Assembly: GCA_910589485.1 (NCBI GenBank)
Contig: CAJUSW010000009.1
Location: 112,718 to 176,717, forward strand
Direction: 5' to 3'
DNA length: 64,000 nucleotides
DNA from: an uncultured Duncaniella sp.
Lineage (GTDB): Bacteria; Bacteroidota; Bacteroidia; Bacteroidales; Muribaculaceae
The first letter of the stretch is position 1, and every line of letters begins with the position of its first letter. Positions 26,885-36,330 of this stretch are shown here, in pieces. The position numbers and the translations under genes were made by a program. The notes beneath the pieces are model-generated. The model did no database searches, was not told the origin of the DNA, and saw only the letters and a list, made by a program, of their open reading frames with translations.

Positions 26885-27439
26885 ATGAGGATATTAGCTT
26901 CACTTGTCATGATTATCACCCTACTATGTGTTACAGGGTGTAATGAGGACGAACCTAAATTTACATCGGAACAGATCAAGAATGCCATTTTTGATCTTAA
27001 GGGAACCTATCATGGAAAAATGAGGGTATCATATTTCCAAGGAGCGACCATTTCGGATTATAAAGAATGTAAAGCCGTTTCAAGAGACTCTCTCGTCATC
27101 GATATGGACTTGGCGCAGATGACGGAATCTATTGAAGATGAGACTATCGCAACTTTGCTCCGGCAAATAGGAGTGGTAAGCGTTAAGGCCGGATATGAGT
27201 TCCTACAGATGGATGAAATGCTGCACTTTGTGCTTCATCCTGCTGATGTAACTGTGCCTCCCGGATATGGAGCCCCTCCATCTGTCAGAATCGTTTTCTC
27301 TCAGAACTTTGGAGGTGATGCCACCCCGGAACAGCACACAATGATGTTTAATCTGTCGCCCACTGAATTATGGATCGGATCATCACGATATGAGCCATTT
27401 AAGCAACTTGTATTTCATTTTGAAGGTGAATATGAATAA
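26885..27439 (+). CDS. Small lipoprotein, DUF4840-like
   Basis: The protein has about 184 residues from the ATG at 26885 (an upstream ATG at 26870 adds five). It starts with a lipoprotein signal ending in LCVTGC, followed by a soluble domain with FDLKGTYHGKMRVSYFQG and a C-terminal half rich in beta-strand patterns. It resembles Bacteroidales DUF4840 lipoproteins, whose function is unknown. The gene stands alone. A TAAATTTG box at 26770-26777 may be its -7 element, but no convincing -33 box was seen. Base composition is more AT-rich than its neighbours. Confidence 0.6.
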   Translation: MRILASLVMIITLLCVTGCNEDEPKFTSEQIKNAIFDLKGTYHGKMRVSYFQGATISDYKECKAVSRDSLVIDMDLAQMTESIEDETIATLLRQIGVVSVKAGYEFLQMDEMLHFVLHPADVTVPPGYGAPPSVRIVFSQNFGGDATPEQHTMMFNLSPTELWIGSSRYEPFKQLVFHFEGEYE

Positions 27440-27523
27440 AAAATTGATACTTACGGATAAAGCTAATGGATGCAAAATAACGTGCCTTTTAGAACATTAG
27501 CAGGCATATGAAGCTAACTGACC

Positions 27524-27552
27524 CTCCTCGGCATATCTGCCGGGGAGTTTTT
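27524..27552 (+). terminator. Intrinsic terminator after the DUF4840-like gene
   Basis: A 10-bp stem (CTCCTCGGCA against TGCCGGGGAG, one G-T pair) with a TATC loop is followed by TTTTT at 27548-27552. Confidence 0.8.
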
Positions 27553-27636
27553 GTATCCCTCTGTGGCATGATATATGGAAACTCTTGGAGCCATATGGTT
27601 GTTTTATCTATTAAAGCATTAAAAGGATAATTCAAC

Positions 27637-28413
27637 ATGGATGTAAAATCATTATACGATCTGTCAGGAAAAGTTGCAGTTGTGACGGGCGCGGGCGACG
27701 GCATAGGTAAAGGAAGTGCCGAAATACTTGCTTCGGCAGGTGCATCGGTCATTGTGAGCGATTTGTCGTTGGATAAGGCTAATGCCGTGGTGGCCGAGAT
27801 AACCGCTGCCGGAGGTAAAGCCACGGCTACGGCTTGTAACGTACTGGATGTCGATGACTTGCAACGCCTGGTCGATTTTGCCGTTGATACTTACGGCACA
27901 GTGAATATATTGATCAATAACGCAGGACTTGGTGGCGGTGGACGTGAGAATCCTTTCAATATCGATCTCGCTTACGTGCAGCGCATCTACTCAATCAATG
28001 TGTTTGCACCATGGCAGTTGTGCAAACTGGTGGCTCCGCACATGCAGAAATCGGGTTACGGTAGTATTGTGAACATCACCTCGATGAGCAGTCTGAACAA
28101 CGATCCCAATATGGCGATCTACGGGTCGTCCAAAGCCGCGCTGAATCATATCGCTTCCAACTTGGCATATGATTACGGCCCCATGGGGATACGTATAAAT
28201 TGCGTAGGCCCGGGCGCTACCCGCACCAAGGCATTCGCATCGGTGCTGACTCCCGAGATAGAGAAGCGTATGCTCGCCCATACTCCACTTGGACGGCTTG
28301 GCGAGGTGGAGGATATCGCTAATGCGGTATTGTTCTTTGCATCCCCGATCTCATCATGGATTAGTGGCCAGGTGCTCATGGTGAATGGGGGCGGAGTGCA
28401 AACTCTTGACTGA
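27637..28413 (+). CDS. SDR-family dehydrogenase, 7-alpha-hydroxysteroid dehydrogenase-like
   Basis: A 258-residue classical short-chain dehydrogenase. The cofactor motif is TGAGDGIG (17-24), the structural motif NNAG (94-97), and the catalytic residues Ser149, Tyr162 and Lys166. The sequence resembles E. coli HdhA along its whole length, including VSDLSLDKAN, PEIEKRMLAHTPLGRLG and ISSWISGQVLMVNGGGVQ. HdhA oxidises the 7-alpha hydroxyl of bile acids, and gut Bacteroides carry such enzymes. Substrate assignment is inference, since SDR enzymes change substrate easily. It is a single gene with its own flanking gaps. Confidence 0.75.
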   Translation: MDVKSLYDLSGKVAVVTGAGDGIGKGSAEILASAGASVIVSDLSLDKANAVVAEITAAGGKATATACNVLDVDDLQRLVDFAVDTYGTVNILINNAGLGGGGRENPFNIDLAYVQRIYSINVFAPWQLCKLVAPHMQKSGYGSIVNITSMSSLNNDPNMAIYGSSKAALNHIASNLAYDYGPMGIRINCVGPGATRTKAFASVLTPEIEKRMLAHTPLGRLGEVEDIANAVLFFASPISSWISGQVLMVNGGGVQTLD

Positions 28414-28574
28414 CGCAAGGGGGAATAATTTGTCATCGAGAAGGTACTAATCGGTCAAAACAGGGGTTATTTCTGTCTTTATGGACATTGTATAGCGGGA
28501 ATTTAGATTTATTGGATTATCTTTGTGAGAGTACTTGATAATTATATCATCACATCATAACGTTTAATCTAATC

Positions 28575-30542
28575 ATGAATCTAAAAACATGTTTGCTCTC
28601 ATGCGCCACGATTGCTACTGTGGCTGTGACTGCCCACGCATCGGTTGACATATCGGTCGATGCCGGAAAGATCGGTCCCGAGATTCAGCCTACAATGTAT
28701 GGTCTGTTCTTTGAAGACATCAATTATGGAGCTGACGGCGGTCTCTATGCCGAAAAGATCAAGAACCGCTCCTTTGAGTTCCCACAGAATTTGGCCGGAT
28801 GGATTACTTTCGGTAATGTTGAGTTGAAGAATGATGGCCCGTTTGAGCGTAATCCTCATTATGTGTCATTATCGGCTGCCGGGCACAACGACAAGCACAC
28901 CGGTCTTGACAACGAGGGATTCTTCGGCGTCTCATGTGTGGGCGGAGAGAAGTACCGCTTTTCTGTATGGGCCCGCAGTCCTAAAGGGGCAAATCTTGAT
29001 GTCCAGTTGATCGACTCAGCATCAACCATCGTGGCTAAGGAGCGTATCAAGGTCACTTCTCCCGAATGGAAGAAGTATTCGGTGGAGATTACCCCTTCGA
29101 GAACTGTCAACAAGGGTAAATTGCGCCTATTCCTTGCCAAGCCCGACGATACTGTGCTGGATCTGGAGCATGTGTCGCTGTTCCCCGTCGACACATGGAA
29201 TGGTCATGAGAACGGTCTCAGAAAGGATCTGGCCCAGGCTCTTGCCGACATTCATCCCGGTGTGTTCCGTTTCCCCGGCGGATGTATTGTGGAAGGCACC
29301 CAGTTGCCCGACCGTTACCAGTGGAAAAATACTGTAGGACCGGTGGAGAACCGTCCGCTGAACCAGAACCGCTGGCACTATACGTTTACTGACCGTTTCT
29401 ATCCTGATTATTACCAGAGCAACGGATTGGGATTCTACGAATACTTCCTGCTTGCCGAGGAGATGGGCGCGGCTCCGCTGCCTGTGCTGAACGTGGGCAT
29501 GGCATGCCAGTATCAGAACCGCACATTGGACGCGCATGTACCTGTGGATAGCCTGGATGAGTATATTCAGGATGCGATAGATCTCGTAGAGTTCGCCAAC
29601 GGACCTGTCGACTCGAAATGGGGAGCCCTGCGCGCTGAGATGGGTCATCCCGAACCGTTTGGCCTGAAGTATCTTGCCATCGGCAATGAGCAGTGGGGGC
29701 CGGAGTATGTGGAAAGATTGGCTCCGTTCGTGAAAGCGTTGCGTGAGAAGTGTCTTGAAATACAGATTGTAGGTTCATCCGGCCCGTCACCCGATGGCGA
29801 TAAGTTTGATTATCTGTGGCCTGAAATGCGTCGTCTCGGAGTGGATCTGGTGGATGAGCATTATTATTGCAATGAGGATTGGTTCAGGGATAATGCCGCC
29901 CGTTATGACAATTACCCACGCAAGGGCACAAAAGTATTTGCCGGTGAATATGCCTGCCACCTCAAAGGACGCAAATACAATCTTTACGACGCCGCTATCC
30001 ATGAGGCTGCCTTCATGACCGGACTCGAGCGCAACGCCGACGTGGTGTATATGGCCACCTATGCTCCATTGTTCGCCCATAAGGAGGGTTGGCAGTGGCG
30101 TCCAGACATGATATGGTTCGATAACCTGTCGAGATACCTCTCGTCAAGCTACTATGTTCAGAAAATGTATGCCCATAACAAGGGTACGAACATGATTTCC
30201 GTCACATCCAACGGGGCTCCTCTTACCGGACAGGACGGCCTGTATGCGTCAGGCGCATATGACAAGGACAAGAATGCCTATATGGTAAAGATCGTGAATC
30301 TTTCCGACAAGCCTCAGGAAGTGAATGTGGATCTTAACAAGTTGCCTAAGAAGTCGGTGATTGCGGGCGTGGAGATTGAAACTATGACTCCTGCCGATCA
30401 GTCGCCCGAGTGTGACACACCATCGATAGAGACTAAGTCCCTGCCCGTCACACAGGACAGCAAGGCTAAGAACAGGACATATGTACAGCCTGTTGTGCTT
30501 CCGGCCAAGTCATTCTCGATCGTGAGCTTTACGCTTAAATGA
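28575..30542 (+). CDS. Secreted alpha-L-arabinofuranosidase, GH51
   Basis: Removes arabinofuranose side chains from arabinan or arabinoxylan. 655 residues with a signal peptide (about 1-22, ending HAS), a family-4_9-type carbohydrate-binding-like domain (about 70-210), the GH51 TIM barrel and a C-terminal beta domain. The acid/base is Glu372 (GNEQWGPEY) and the nucleophile Glu458 (FAGEYACH). A TATCTTTG -7 box is at 28518-28525. The gene ends at a strong terminator (30561-30596). No SusC/D pair is nearby, so it is not part of a visible polysaccharide locus. Confidence 0.92.
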   Translation: MNLKTCLLSCATIATVAVTAHASVDISVDAGKIGPEIQPTMYGLFFEDINYGADGGLYAEKIKNRSFEFPQNLAGWITFGNVELKNDGPFERNPHYVSLSAAGHNDKHTGLDNEGFFGVSCVGGEKYRFSVWARSPKGANLDVQLIDSASTIVAKERIKVTSPEWKKYSVEITPSRTVNKGKLRLFLAKPDDTVLDLEHVSLFPVDTWNGHENGLRKDLAQALADIHPGVFRFPGGCIVEGTQLPDRYQWKNTVGPVENRPLNQNRWHYTFTDRFYPDYYQSNGLGFYEYFLLAEEMGAAPLPVLNVGMACQYQNRTLDAHVPVDSLDEYIQDAIDLVEFANGPVDSKWGALRAEMGHPEPFGLKYLAIGNEQWGPEYVERLAPFVKALREKCLEIQIVGSSGPSPDGDKFDYLWPEMRRLGVDLVDEHYYCNEDWFRDNAARYDNYPRKGTKVFAGEYACHLKGRKYNLYDAAIHEAAFMTGLERNADVVYMATYAPLFAHKEGWQWRPDMIWFDNLSRYLSSSYYVQKMYAHNKGTNMISVTSNGAPLTGQDGLYASGAYDKDKNAYMVKIVNLSDKPQEVNVDLNKLPKKSVIAGVEIETMTPADQSPECDTPSIETKSLPVTQDSKAKNRTYVQPVVLPAKSFSIVSFTLK

Positions 30543-30560
30543 TCTTTAAGATACAGATTA

Positions 30561-30596
30561 TGTGCATGGATTGGGTTTAATCCATGCACATTTTTT
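30561..30596 (+). terminator. Intrinsic terminator of the GH51 gene
   Basis: A perfect 12-bp stem (TGTGCATGGATT, loop GGGTTT, complement) is followed by TTTTTT at 30591-30596. The T run overlaps the -33 element of the next promoter. Confidence 0.92.
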
Positions 30597-30625
30597 GTGT
30601 ATTATGCTTGTATTGCGTATCTTTG
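30594..30625 (+). promoter_or_regulatory. Promoter of the B12 uptake operon
   Basis: TTTG at 30594-30597, 20 bases, TATCTTTG at 30618-30625. Transcription would start near 30632, at the 5' edge of the cobalamin riboswitch. The promoter begins within the T run of the preceding terminator. Confidence 0.75.
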
Positions 30626-30635
30626 CATCGGTTTT

Positions 30636-30850
30636 GAAGTTCTCAGGCTCCGGCCTGGGTGTCAGCTATGGATTGGGAGCCGTATAACGGACTCCACCGT
30701 CCTTGGCTTGAAGGGAATACGGTGAGAATCCGTTACAGTGCCCGCTGCTGTAAGTCCCATAAGTAGATTCCACACTAAGCCATTGTCCGTTATGATGAAC
30801 GGGTGAGAAGGCGTGGATATCGGGATAAGTCAGAAAACCTGCTTCACAGC
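30636..30850 (+). ncRNA. Cobalamin riboswitch
   Basis: The conserved core GGGAATACGGTGAGAATCC, then CAGTGCCCGCTGCTGTAAG, lies at 30713-30754, and a B12-box-like AGTCAGAAAACCTGC at 30828-30842. The outer limits are approximate. About 127 bases separate the end of the aptamer from the btuG start; a small hairpin (CGGGCC-GTG-GGCCCG, 30906-30920) lies in this stretch and may be part of the expression platform. Adenosylcobalamin binding is expected to shut off the btuG-btuB-btuF-btuC-btuD operon. Confidence 0.93.
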
Positions 30851-30977
30851 TGAATTTATTCACCCCTGCGGGATTACAGGAGATACGTACTGGATATCAT
30901 ATGTGCGGGCCGTGGGCCCGGTAATGATGTTTGATGTGCTATTTTCATGTCGTCCGTTGGTGGCTAAAACTTTTGAC

Positions 30978-32054
30978 ATGAAAATTAACTGTTTGCAGTG
31001 CTTTATCATTATCCCTTTGGCATTATCGATGCTGTTGCCCTCATGTATGAAATGGGACTACGGTGACGAGGTAGAGGATTTCAATGCCACGGGAGCAGGA
31101 CTCTTCATCTGTAACGAAGGGAACTTTCAATATAGCAATGGCACGCTCTCATATTATGACCCGGCCACTGATCAGGTGCAGAACGAAGTGTTTTTCCGGG
31201 CCAACGGCTATCGGCTGGGTGATGTGGTGCAATCCATGACAATTCACAATGGCCTCGGGTGGGTGGTGTCAAACAACTCTCATGTCATCTTTGCTATAGA
31301 TCTCACCACGTTCAAGGAAGTGGGACGCATCAAGGATCTGACATCTCCCCGTTACATCCATTTTATAAGTGATGATAAGGCTTACGTGACGCAATTGTGG
31401 GACAATCGCATCTTCATAGTGAATCCTTCTACATACGAAGTGACCGGCCATATACGCGTCCCCGACATGACTATGGAAAGCGGGTCGACCGAGCAGATGG
31501 TGCAGTATGGAAAGTATGTGTTCTGCAATTGCTGGAGCTATCAGAACCGTATTATAAAGATCGACACTGAGACCGATCAGGTGGTCGGCCAACTGAAAGT
31601 GGGCATCCAGCCGGCTTCGTTGGTGCTCGACCGCAACAATAAGATGTGGACTGTGACCGATGGCGGTTATGAAGGATCTCCTTACGGATACGAGGCTCCA
31701 TCGCTCTACAAGATTGATGCTGAGACATTCACGATAGAACGCCAGTTTAAATTCCGGCTCGGGGATTTACCTTCGGAGTTGCAGCTCAACGGAACCCGCG
31801 ATACGATCTATTGGATCAATAACGATATATGGCGCATGGATGTGACGGCTTCACGGCTTCCGGTGCGTCCTTTCCTCGAGTATCGTGACACGAAGTATTA
31901 CGGATTGACGGTGAATCCTGTGAATAGCGAAGTGTATGTGGCTGATGCTATTGATTATCAGCAACAAGGCATGATATACCGATATAGTTCCGTCGGGGAG
32001 TTGATTGATGAGTTCTATGTAGGCGTCATGCCCGGCGCGTTCTGTTGGAAATAG
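30978..32054 (+). CDS. btuG: Surface B12-binding lipoprotein BtuG (DUF5074, beta-propeller)
   Basis: A 358-residue lipoprotein (signal ends LLPSC) followed by a propeller of YncE/DUF5074 type with repeats such as DKAYVTQLWDNRIFIVNPSTY and KYVFCNCWSYQNRIIKID. BtuG proteins of gut Bacteroides sit on the outer face of the outer membrane, bind cobalamin very tightly and pass it to BtuB. Context supports this: it is the first gene after the cobalamin riboswitch and is followed directly by the TonB receptor. An upstream in-frame start at 30813 lies inside the riboswitch and is rejected. Confidence 0.88.
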   Translation: MKINCLQCFIIIPLALSMLLPSCMKWDYGDEVEDFNATGAGLFICNEGNFQYSNGTLSYYDPATDQVQNEVFFRANGYRLGDVVQSMTIHNGLGWVVSNNSHVIFAIDLTTFKEVGRIKDLTSPRYIHFISDDKAYVTQLWDNRIFIVNPSTYEVTGHIRVPDMTMESGSTEQMVQYGKYVFCNCWSYQNRIIKIDTETDQVVGQLKVGIQPASLVLDRNNKMWTVTDGGYEGSPYGYEAPSLYKIDAETFTIERQFKFRLGDLPSELQLNGTRDTIYWINNDIWRMDVTASRLPVRPFLEYRDTKYYGLTVNPVNSEVYVADAIDYQQQGMIYRYSSVGELIDEFYVGVMPGAFCWK

Positions 32055-32059
32055 TGTTT

Positions 32060-34165
32060 ATGAAAGCGATGAGAAAAGATTTCCGTATGGCGGTGCATGG
32101 AGCATGCCTCGCAGTGTGTTTTGTGATGGCTGTCCCAATGGCTGTAGCGCAGAGCACAGGCAAACGCGCGCATAGTCTTGGCGAAGTTGTGGTCACAGCC
32201 AAACGGCCCATGAAGGAGATAGGTGTACAAAAAACTACCTTTGACTCGTTGGCTTTGAAGGAAAATGTGGCGCTCTCAATGGCCGATGTGCTCACATTCA
32301 ACTCTTCGGTCTTTGTAAAGAGTTATGGGCGTGCGACACTCTCGACGGTAGCATTCCGCGGTACATCGCCAAGCCACACTCAGGTGACATGGAATGGCAT
32401 GCGCATAAACAACCCGATGCTCGGCATGACCGACTTTTCTACAATCCCGTCCTATTTCATCGACCAGGCCTCATTGTTACACGGCACATCCTCGGTGAAT
32501 GAATCGGGTGGCGGACTTGGCGGACTTGTTAAGCTCGGCACCCTTCCCGATGTGCCCGAAGGTATAAATGCTCAATATGTCCAGGGTGTAGGCTCGTTCA
32601 AGACTTTTGATGAGTTTGCCAGGTTCACTTATGGCAGTGATCATTGGCAACTGTCGACCAGGGCGGTATATTCATCGTCGCCTAATGAGTATAAGTATGT
32701 CAACAGGGACAAGAAGGAGAACATATATGATTCCGACCACAACATTATCGGCCAGTATCATCCCACCGAACGTAACCGTAGCGGATCGTTCAAGGATCTT
32801 CACGTTCTCCAGGAAGTGTACTACAACACTCTTGCCGGGGATCGTTTTGGTCTTAACGCATGGTATATTGATTCCAATAGGGAACTGCCGTTGTTGACCA
32901 CCGATTACGGCAATGAACGGGATTTTGAAAATCGTCAGAGAGAACATACATTCCGCGGAGTCCTATCGTGGGACCACACCCGCAGCAACTGGCGCACCGG
33001 ACTGAAAGGCGGATATATCCACACATGGATGGCATATGATTACCGCAAGGAAGTTGCCGAGGGCAATTGGGCCACTATGACGCGCTCCCGTAGCAATGCC
33101 AACACTGTGTACGGGCAACTGGAAGGGGAGTATAATCCGTCAAGGAAATGGTTCTTCACCGCTAACGTGTCGGCTCATCAGCACTTCGTGCGTAGCGAGG
33201 ATAAAAATATCATTCTCCAGGATGGCGACAAGGCGATTGTGGGTTACGACAAGGGACGAATAGAGCTCTCCGGGTCGGTGTCAGCTAAATGGCAACCGGT
33301 CGACAGGCTGGGGCTGTCGGTCATATTGCGTGAGGATATGTATGGCACGAAATGGGCTCCGCTTATCCCGGCATTCTTTATTGACGGACTGGTGTCGCGC
33401 ACGGGTAATATCATGCTCCGCGCATCGGTGTCGAGAAATTATCGTTTCCCCACGTTGAACGACCTCTATTTCCTGCCGGGAGGAAATCCTGATCTGAAGA
33501 ATGAGCACGGTTTCAGTTATGATGCCGGCATGAGTTTCGAGACCGGGGAAAAGGATGTGTATTCAATTTCCGGTAGTGCCACGTGGTTTGATTCGTATAT
33601 CGATGATTGGATAATATGGTTGCCTACCACCAAGGGCTTTTTCTCTCCGCGAAATGTAAAGAAGGTGCATGCCTACGGGGTGGAGCTCAAGGGAGGAGTG
33701 ACGATCCAGCCGATAAAGGAATGGTATCTGGATCTTAACGGTTCATATTCGTGGACACCATCGGTCAATGATGGAGAAAAAATGTCACCTGCCGATCAGT
33801 CAGTCGGTAAGCAGTTGCCGTATGTGCCAAAACATTCGGCGTCATTGACCGGACGGTTGTCGTGGCGTACATGGAGTTTCCTCTACAAGTGGGTCTACTA
33901 CTCCGAGCGGTTCACCATGTCGAGCAATGATTACACTCTCACCGGCCATCTGCCTAAATATTTCATGAGCAACATATCTCTTGAAAAGGGACTTAATTTC
34001 AAGCCGATGGATATCCAGCTTAAGCTTGCCGTAAACAACCTTTTCAACGAGGAGTACCTCTCGGTGCTCTCGCGACCCATGCCCGGCATAAACTTTGAAT
34101 TTTTTATAGGGATAACACCCCGGTTCGGCAAAGCCAGGAAAGATGTCCCCGAGGAAATATTTTAG
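32060..34165 (+). CDS. btuB: TonB-dependent vitamin B12 receptor
   Basis: Outer-membrane barrel that imports cobalamin using TonB energy. 701 residues from the ATG at 32060: signal peptide ending AVAQ, TonB box-like stretch LGEVVVTAKRP, plug domain (about 50-160, with TVAFRGTSPSHTQVTWNGMRINNP) and a 22-strand barrel ending in an aromatic-rich C-terminus (FFIGITPRFG). No carboxypeptidase-like SusC domain is present. It starts 5 bases after btuG. B12 as substrate is inferred from the riboswitch and partner genes. Confidence 0.9.
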   Translation: MKAMRKDFRMAVHGACLAVCFVMAVPMAVAQSTGKRAHSLGEVVVTAKRPMKEIGVQKTTFDSLALKENVALSMADVLTFNSSVFVKSYGRATLSTVAFRGTSPSHTQVTWNGMRINNPMLGMTDFSTIPSYFIDQASLLHGTSSVNESGGGLGGLVKLGTLPDVPEGINAQYVQGVGSFKTFDEFARFTYGSDHWQLSTRAVYSSSPNEYKYVNRDKKENIYDSDHNIIGQYHPTERNRSGSFKDLHVLQEVYYNTLAGDRFGLNAWYIDSNRELPLLTTDYGNERDFENRQREHTFRGVLSWDHTRSNWRTGLKGGYIHTWMAYDYRKEVAEGNWATMTRSRSNANTVYGQLEGEYNPSRKWFFTANVSAHQHFVRSEDKNIILQDGDKAIVGYDKGRIELSGSVSAKWQPVDRLGLSVILREDMYGTKWAPLIPAFFIDGLVSRTGNIMLRASVSRNYRFPTLNDLYFLPGGNPDLKNEHGFSYDAGMSFETGEKDVYSISGSATWFDSYIDDWIIWLPTTKGFFSPRNVKKVHAYGVELKGGVTIQPIKEWYLDLNGSYSWTPSVNDGEKMSPADQSVGKQLPYVPKHSASLTGRLSWRTWSFLYKWVYYSERFTMSSNDYTLTGHLPKYFMSNISLEKGLNFKPMDIQLKLAVNNLFNEEYLSVLSRPMPGINFEFFIGITPRFGKARKDVPEEIF

Positions 34166-34168
34166 CGC

Positions 34169-35317
34169 ATGAAAACCACTGGATGGATACATATAATAAT
34201 TGCGTGCATGTGCGCTTTGTCGGGATGTCGGCAAAGTGGTGGCAATGACGGGGAAGTCAACGACTTCTCGGTCTCGGAATACTCACCCGAATATGCCTCT
34301 GGCTTTGAAATATTCGGTGCTGAGGGAAAGAAAAGCGTCATCATCACTGTGTCGAATCCTTGGCAGGGTTCCGACAGCGTGACTACCAGGCTGTTTATCT
34401 CCAGAGACGGCGAGAAAGCGCCGGCCGGATTTGACGGGCCCGTATTGGAGGGGGACGCCAAGAGAATTGTGGCCATGTCATCGACCAATATCGCTATGCT
34501 TGATGCCATAGGAAAAGTGGCGCATTTAGTAGGCATATCGGGTATGGATTATGTCTCCAATCCTTATGTGAGATCCCATCGTGACAGCATTGTGGATGTG
34601 GGCTATGACGGTAACATCAATTATGAGATGATTCTGGCCGCTGATCCTGACATAGTTTTGCTGTACGGGGTGAATGGGGCAAGCTCAATGGAGCATAAGC
34701 TCAAGGAATTGAACATACCTTATATGTATGTGGGAGACTATCTCGAAGAGTCCCCTTTGGGGAAAGCCGAGTGGATGGTGGCGTTAGCCGAGATTACCGG
34801 AGACAGGGCAACGGGTGTCCAGCAATTCTCCGAACTCCCCATCAGATACAATGAGTTGATAAAAAGAGTCTCGGAAGCTAAGGAGCGGGCACCCAAAGTG
34901 ATGTTCAATACTCCGTATGGCGATTCATGGTTCATGCCATCCAATTCCAGTTATGCCGTAAGGCTCATAGAAGATGCCGGGGCCGAATATGTATATCATA
35001 AAAACTCTGGTAACTCCTCGGTTCCTATAGATCTTGAGGAGGCTTACATGCTTGCCTCCGAGGCTGATTTCTGGATACATACCGGAATGGCCAACTCTAT
35101 CGAGGAGCTGAAGAGTATGTGCCCTAAATTTGGAGATGTAGGATGCGTGGCGAAAGGGAATATTTATAATAACACCCTGCGTTCCACTCCTCAGGGCGGC
35201 AACGATTATTTTGAATCGGCCGTGGTGCATCCTGATCTCGTGTTGCGCGATTTGATCAAGGTGTTCCATCCGGGGCTTGTTGATGAGGAATTTGTGTACT
35301 ATAAGAAACTTTTATAA
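34169..35317 (+). CDS. btuF: Cobalamin ABC transporter, substrate-binding lipoprotein
   Basis: A 382-residue lipoprotein (lipobox LSGC) of the BtuF/FhuD class III binding-protein family. After about 90 extra N-terminal residues come the two lobes, RIVAMSSTNIAMLDAIGKVAHLVGISG and YEMILAADPDIVLLYG, linked by a long helix. It starts 3 bases after btuB and overlaps btuC by 35 bases, so it belongs to the same transcript. It would collect cobalamin in the periplasm and deliver it to BtuCD. Confidence 0.9.
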   Translation: MKTTGWIHIIIACMCALSGCRQSGGNDGEVNDFSVSEYSPEYASGFEIFGAEGKKSVIITVSNPWQGSDSVTTRLFISRDGEKAPAGFDGPVLEGDAKRIVAMSSTNIAMLDAIGKVAHLVGISGMDYVSNPYVRSHRDSIVDVGYDGNINYEMILAADPDIVLLYGVNGASSMEHKLKELNIPYMYVGDYLEESPLGKAEWMVALAEITGDRATGVQQFSELPIRYNELIKRVSEAKERAPKVMFNTPYGDSWFMPSNSSYAVRLIEDAGAEYVYHKNSGNSSVPIDLEEAYMLASEADFWIHTGMANSIEELKSMCPKFGDVGCVAKGNIYNNTLRSTPQGGNDYFESAVVHPDLVLRDLIKVFHPGLVDEEFVYYKKLL

Positions 35318-36323
35318 ACGAATCATATACACATTGAAATATTCGCCGATAGTATTATTCATCTCATTGTGCGCGCTTGTTGCGGTACTGTTCTCGATCG
35401 ACATGTCGGTCGGAGCGGTCAATGTGCCGTTGACCGATGTGTGGGCGGCATTGACCGGTGGCGATTGTCCTGCTGCCACCGCGAGGATCGTTCTCGACAT
35501 CCGTTTGGTGAAGGCCGTGGTCGCATTGTTGGCCGGAGCGTCGCTGTCGGTGAGCGGACTGCAGATGCAGACCCTGTTCAGGAATCCGCTTGCGGGCCCT
35601 TATGTGTTGGGTATAAGTTCGGGCGCGAGCCTTGGAGTGGCACTGTTCATTCTTGGTGCCCCTATAATAGGCGCCACGGGGTTCATATCCTCTGTCGGTA
35701 TTGCCGGAGCAGCTTGGATAGGGGCGGCTTTGGTGCTTGCGGTGATTGCTGTTGTGGGGCATCGCATCAAGGATATAATGGTGATCCTCATTCTCGGCAT
35801 GATGTTCTCGTCGGGTGTCGGAGCCTTGGTGCAGATCCTTCAGTATTTAAGCCGTGAGGATGCCCTTAAGTCATTCGTGATATGGACCATGGGTTCTCTT
35901 GGAGAGGTCACGACGCAACAGCTTTACGTACTGATCCCCGCGGTTACGGTTGGGCTCGCTCTTGCCGTTTTGACGATAAAACCGCTTAACATGTTGCTGT
36001 TTGGCGAGGAATATGCTCTCACAATGGGCTTGGACATTAAGCGCTCACGAGGGTTCTTATTCCTTTCCACGACACTATTGGCCGGCACGGTGACGGCATT
36101 TTGCGGGCCGATCGGTTTTATCGGGCTTGCAATGCCTCATGTCACAAGAATGATTTTCCGCAACAGCGACCACCGGATTCTGTTGCCCGGCACCGTGCTG
36201 ACCGGAGCGTCGATCATGCTTGTGTGCGATATAGTGTCCAAACTGTTTGTTCTCCCCTTGAATGCCATCACGGCATTGCTCGGTATTCCCATTGTGGTGT
36301 GGATAGTTCTGAGGAATAAATGA
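35283..36323 (+). CDS. btuC: Cobalamin ABC transporter, permease
   Basis: A 346-residue FecCD-type permease with about ten membrane helices. Typical motifs are ALLAGASLSVSGLQMQTLFRNPLAGPYVLG near the N-terminus and FCGPIGFIGLAMPHVTRM before the coupling helix. The ATG at 35283 lies within the end of btuF; a TTG at 35277 is possible. It precedes btuD by 7 bases. Confidence 0.92.
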   Translation: MRNLCTIRNFYKRIIYTLKYSPIVLFISLCALVAVLFSIDMSVGAVNVPLTDVWAALTGGDCPAATARIVLDIRLVKAVVALLAGASLSVSGLQMQTLFRNPLAGPYVLGISSGASLGVALFILGAPIIGATGFISSVGIAGAAWIGAALVLAVIAVVGHRIKDIMVILILGMMFSSGVGALVQILQYLSREDALKSFVIWTMGSLGEVTTQQLYVLIPAVTVGLALAVLTIKPLNMLLFGEEYALTMGLDIKRSRGFLFLSTTLLAGTVTAFCGPIGFIGLAMPHVTRMIFRNSDHRILLPGTVLTGASIMLVCDIVSKLFVLPLNAITALLGIPIVVWIVLRNK

Positions 36324-36330
36324 GAATCTT

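Noticed and set aside
30813..30977. N-terminal extension of btuG
   Set aside because: It lies in the riboswitch and its spacer; the lipoprotein signal begins at 30978.
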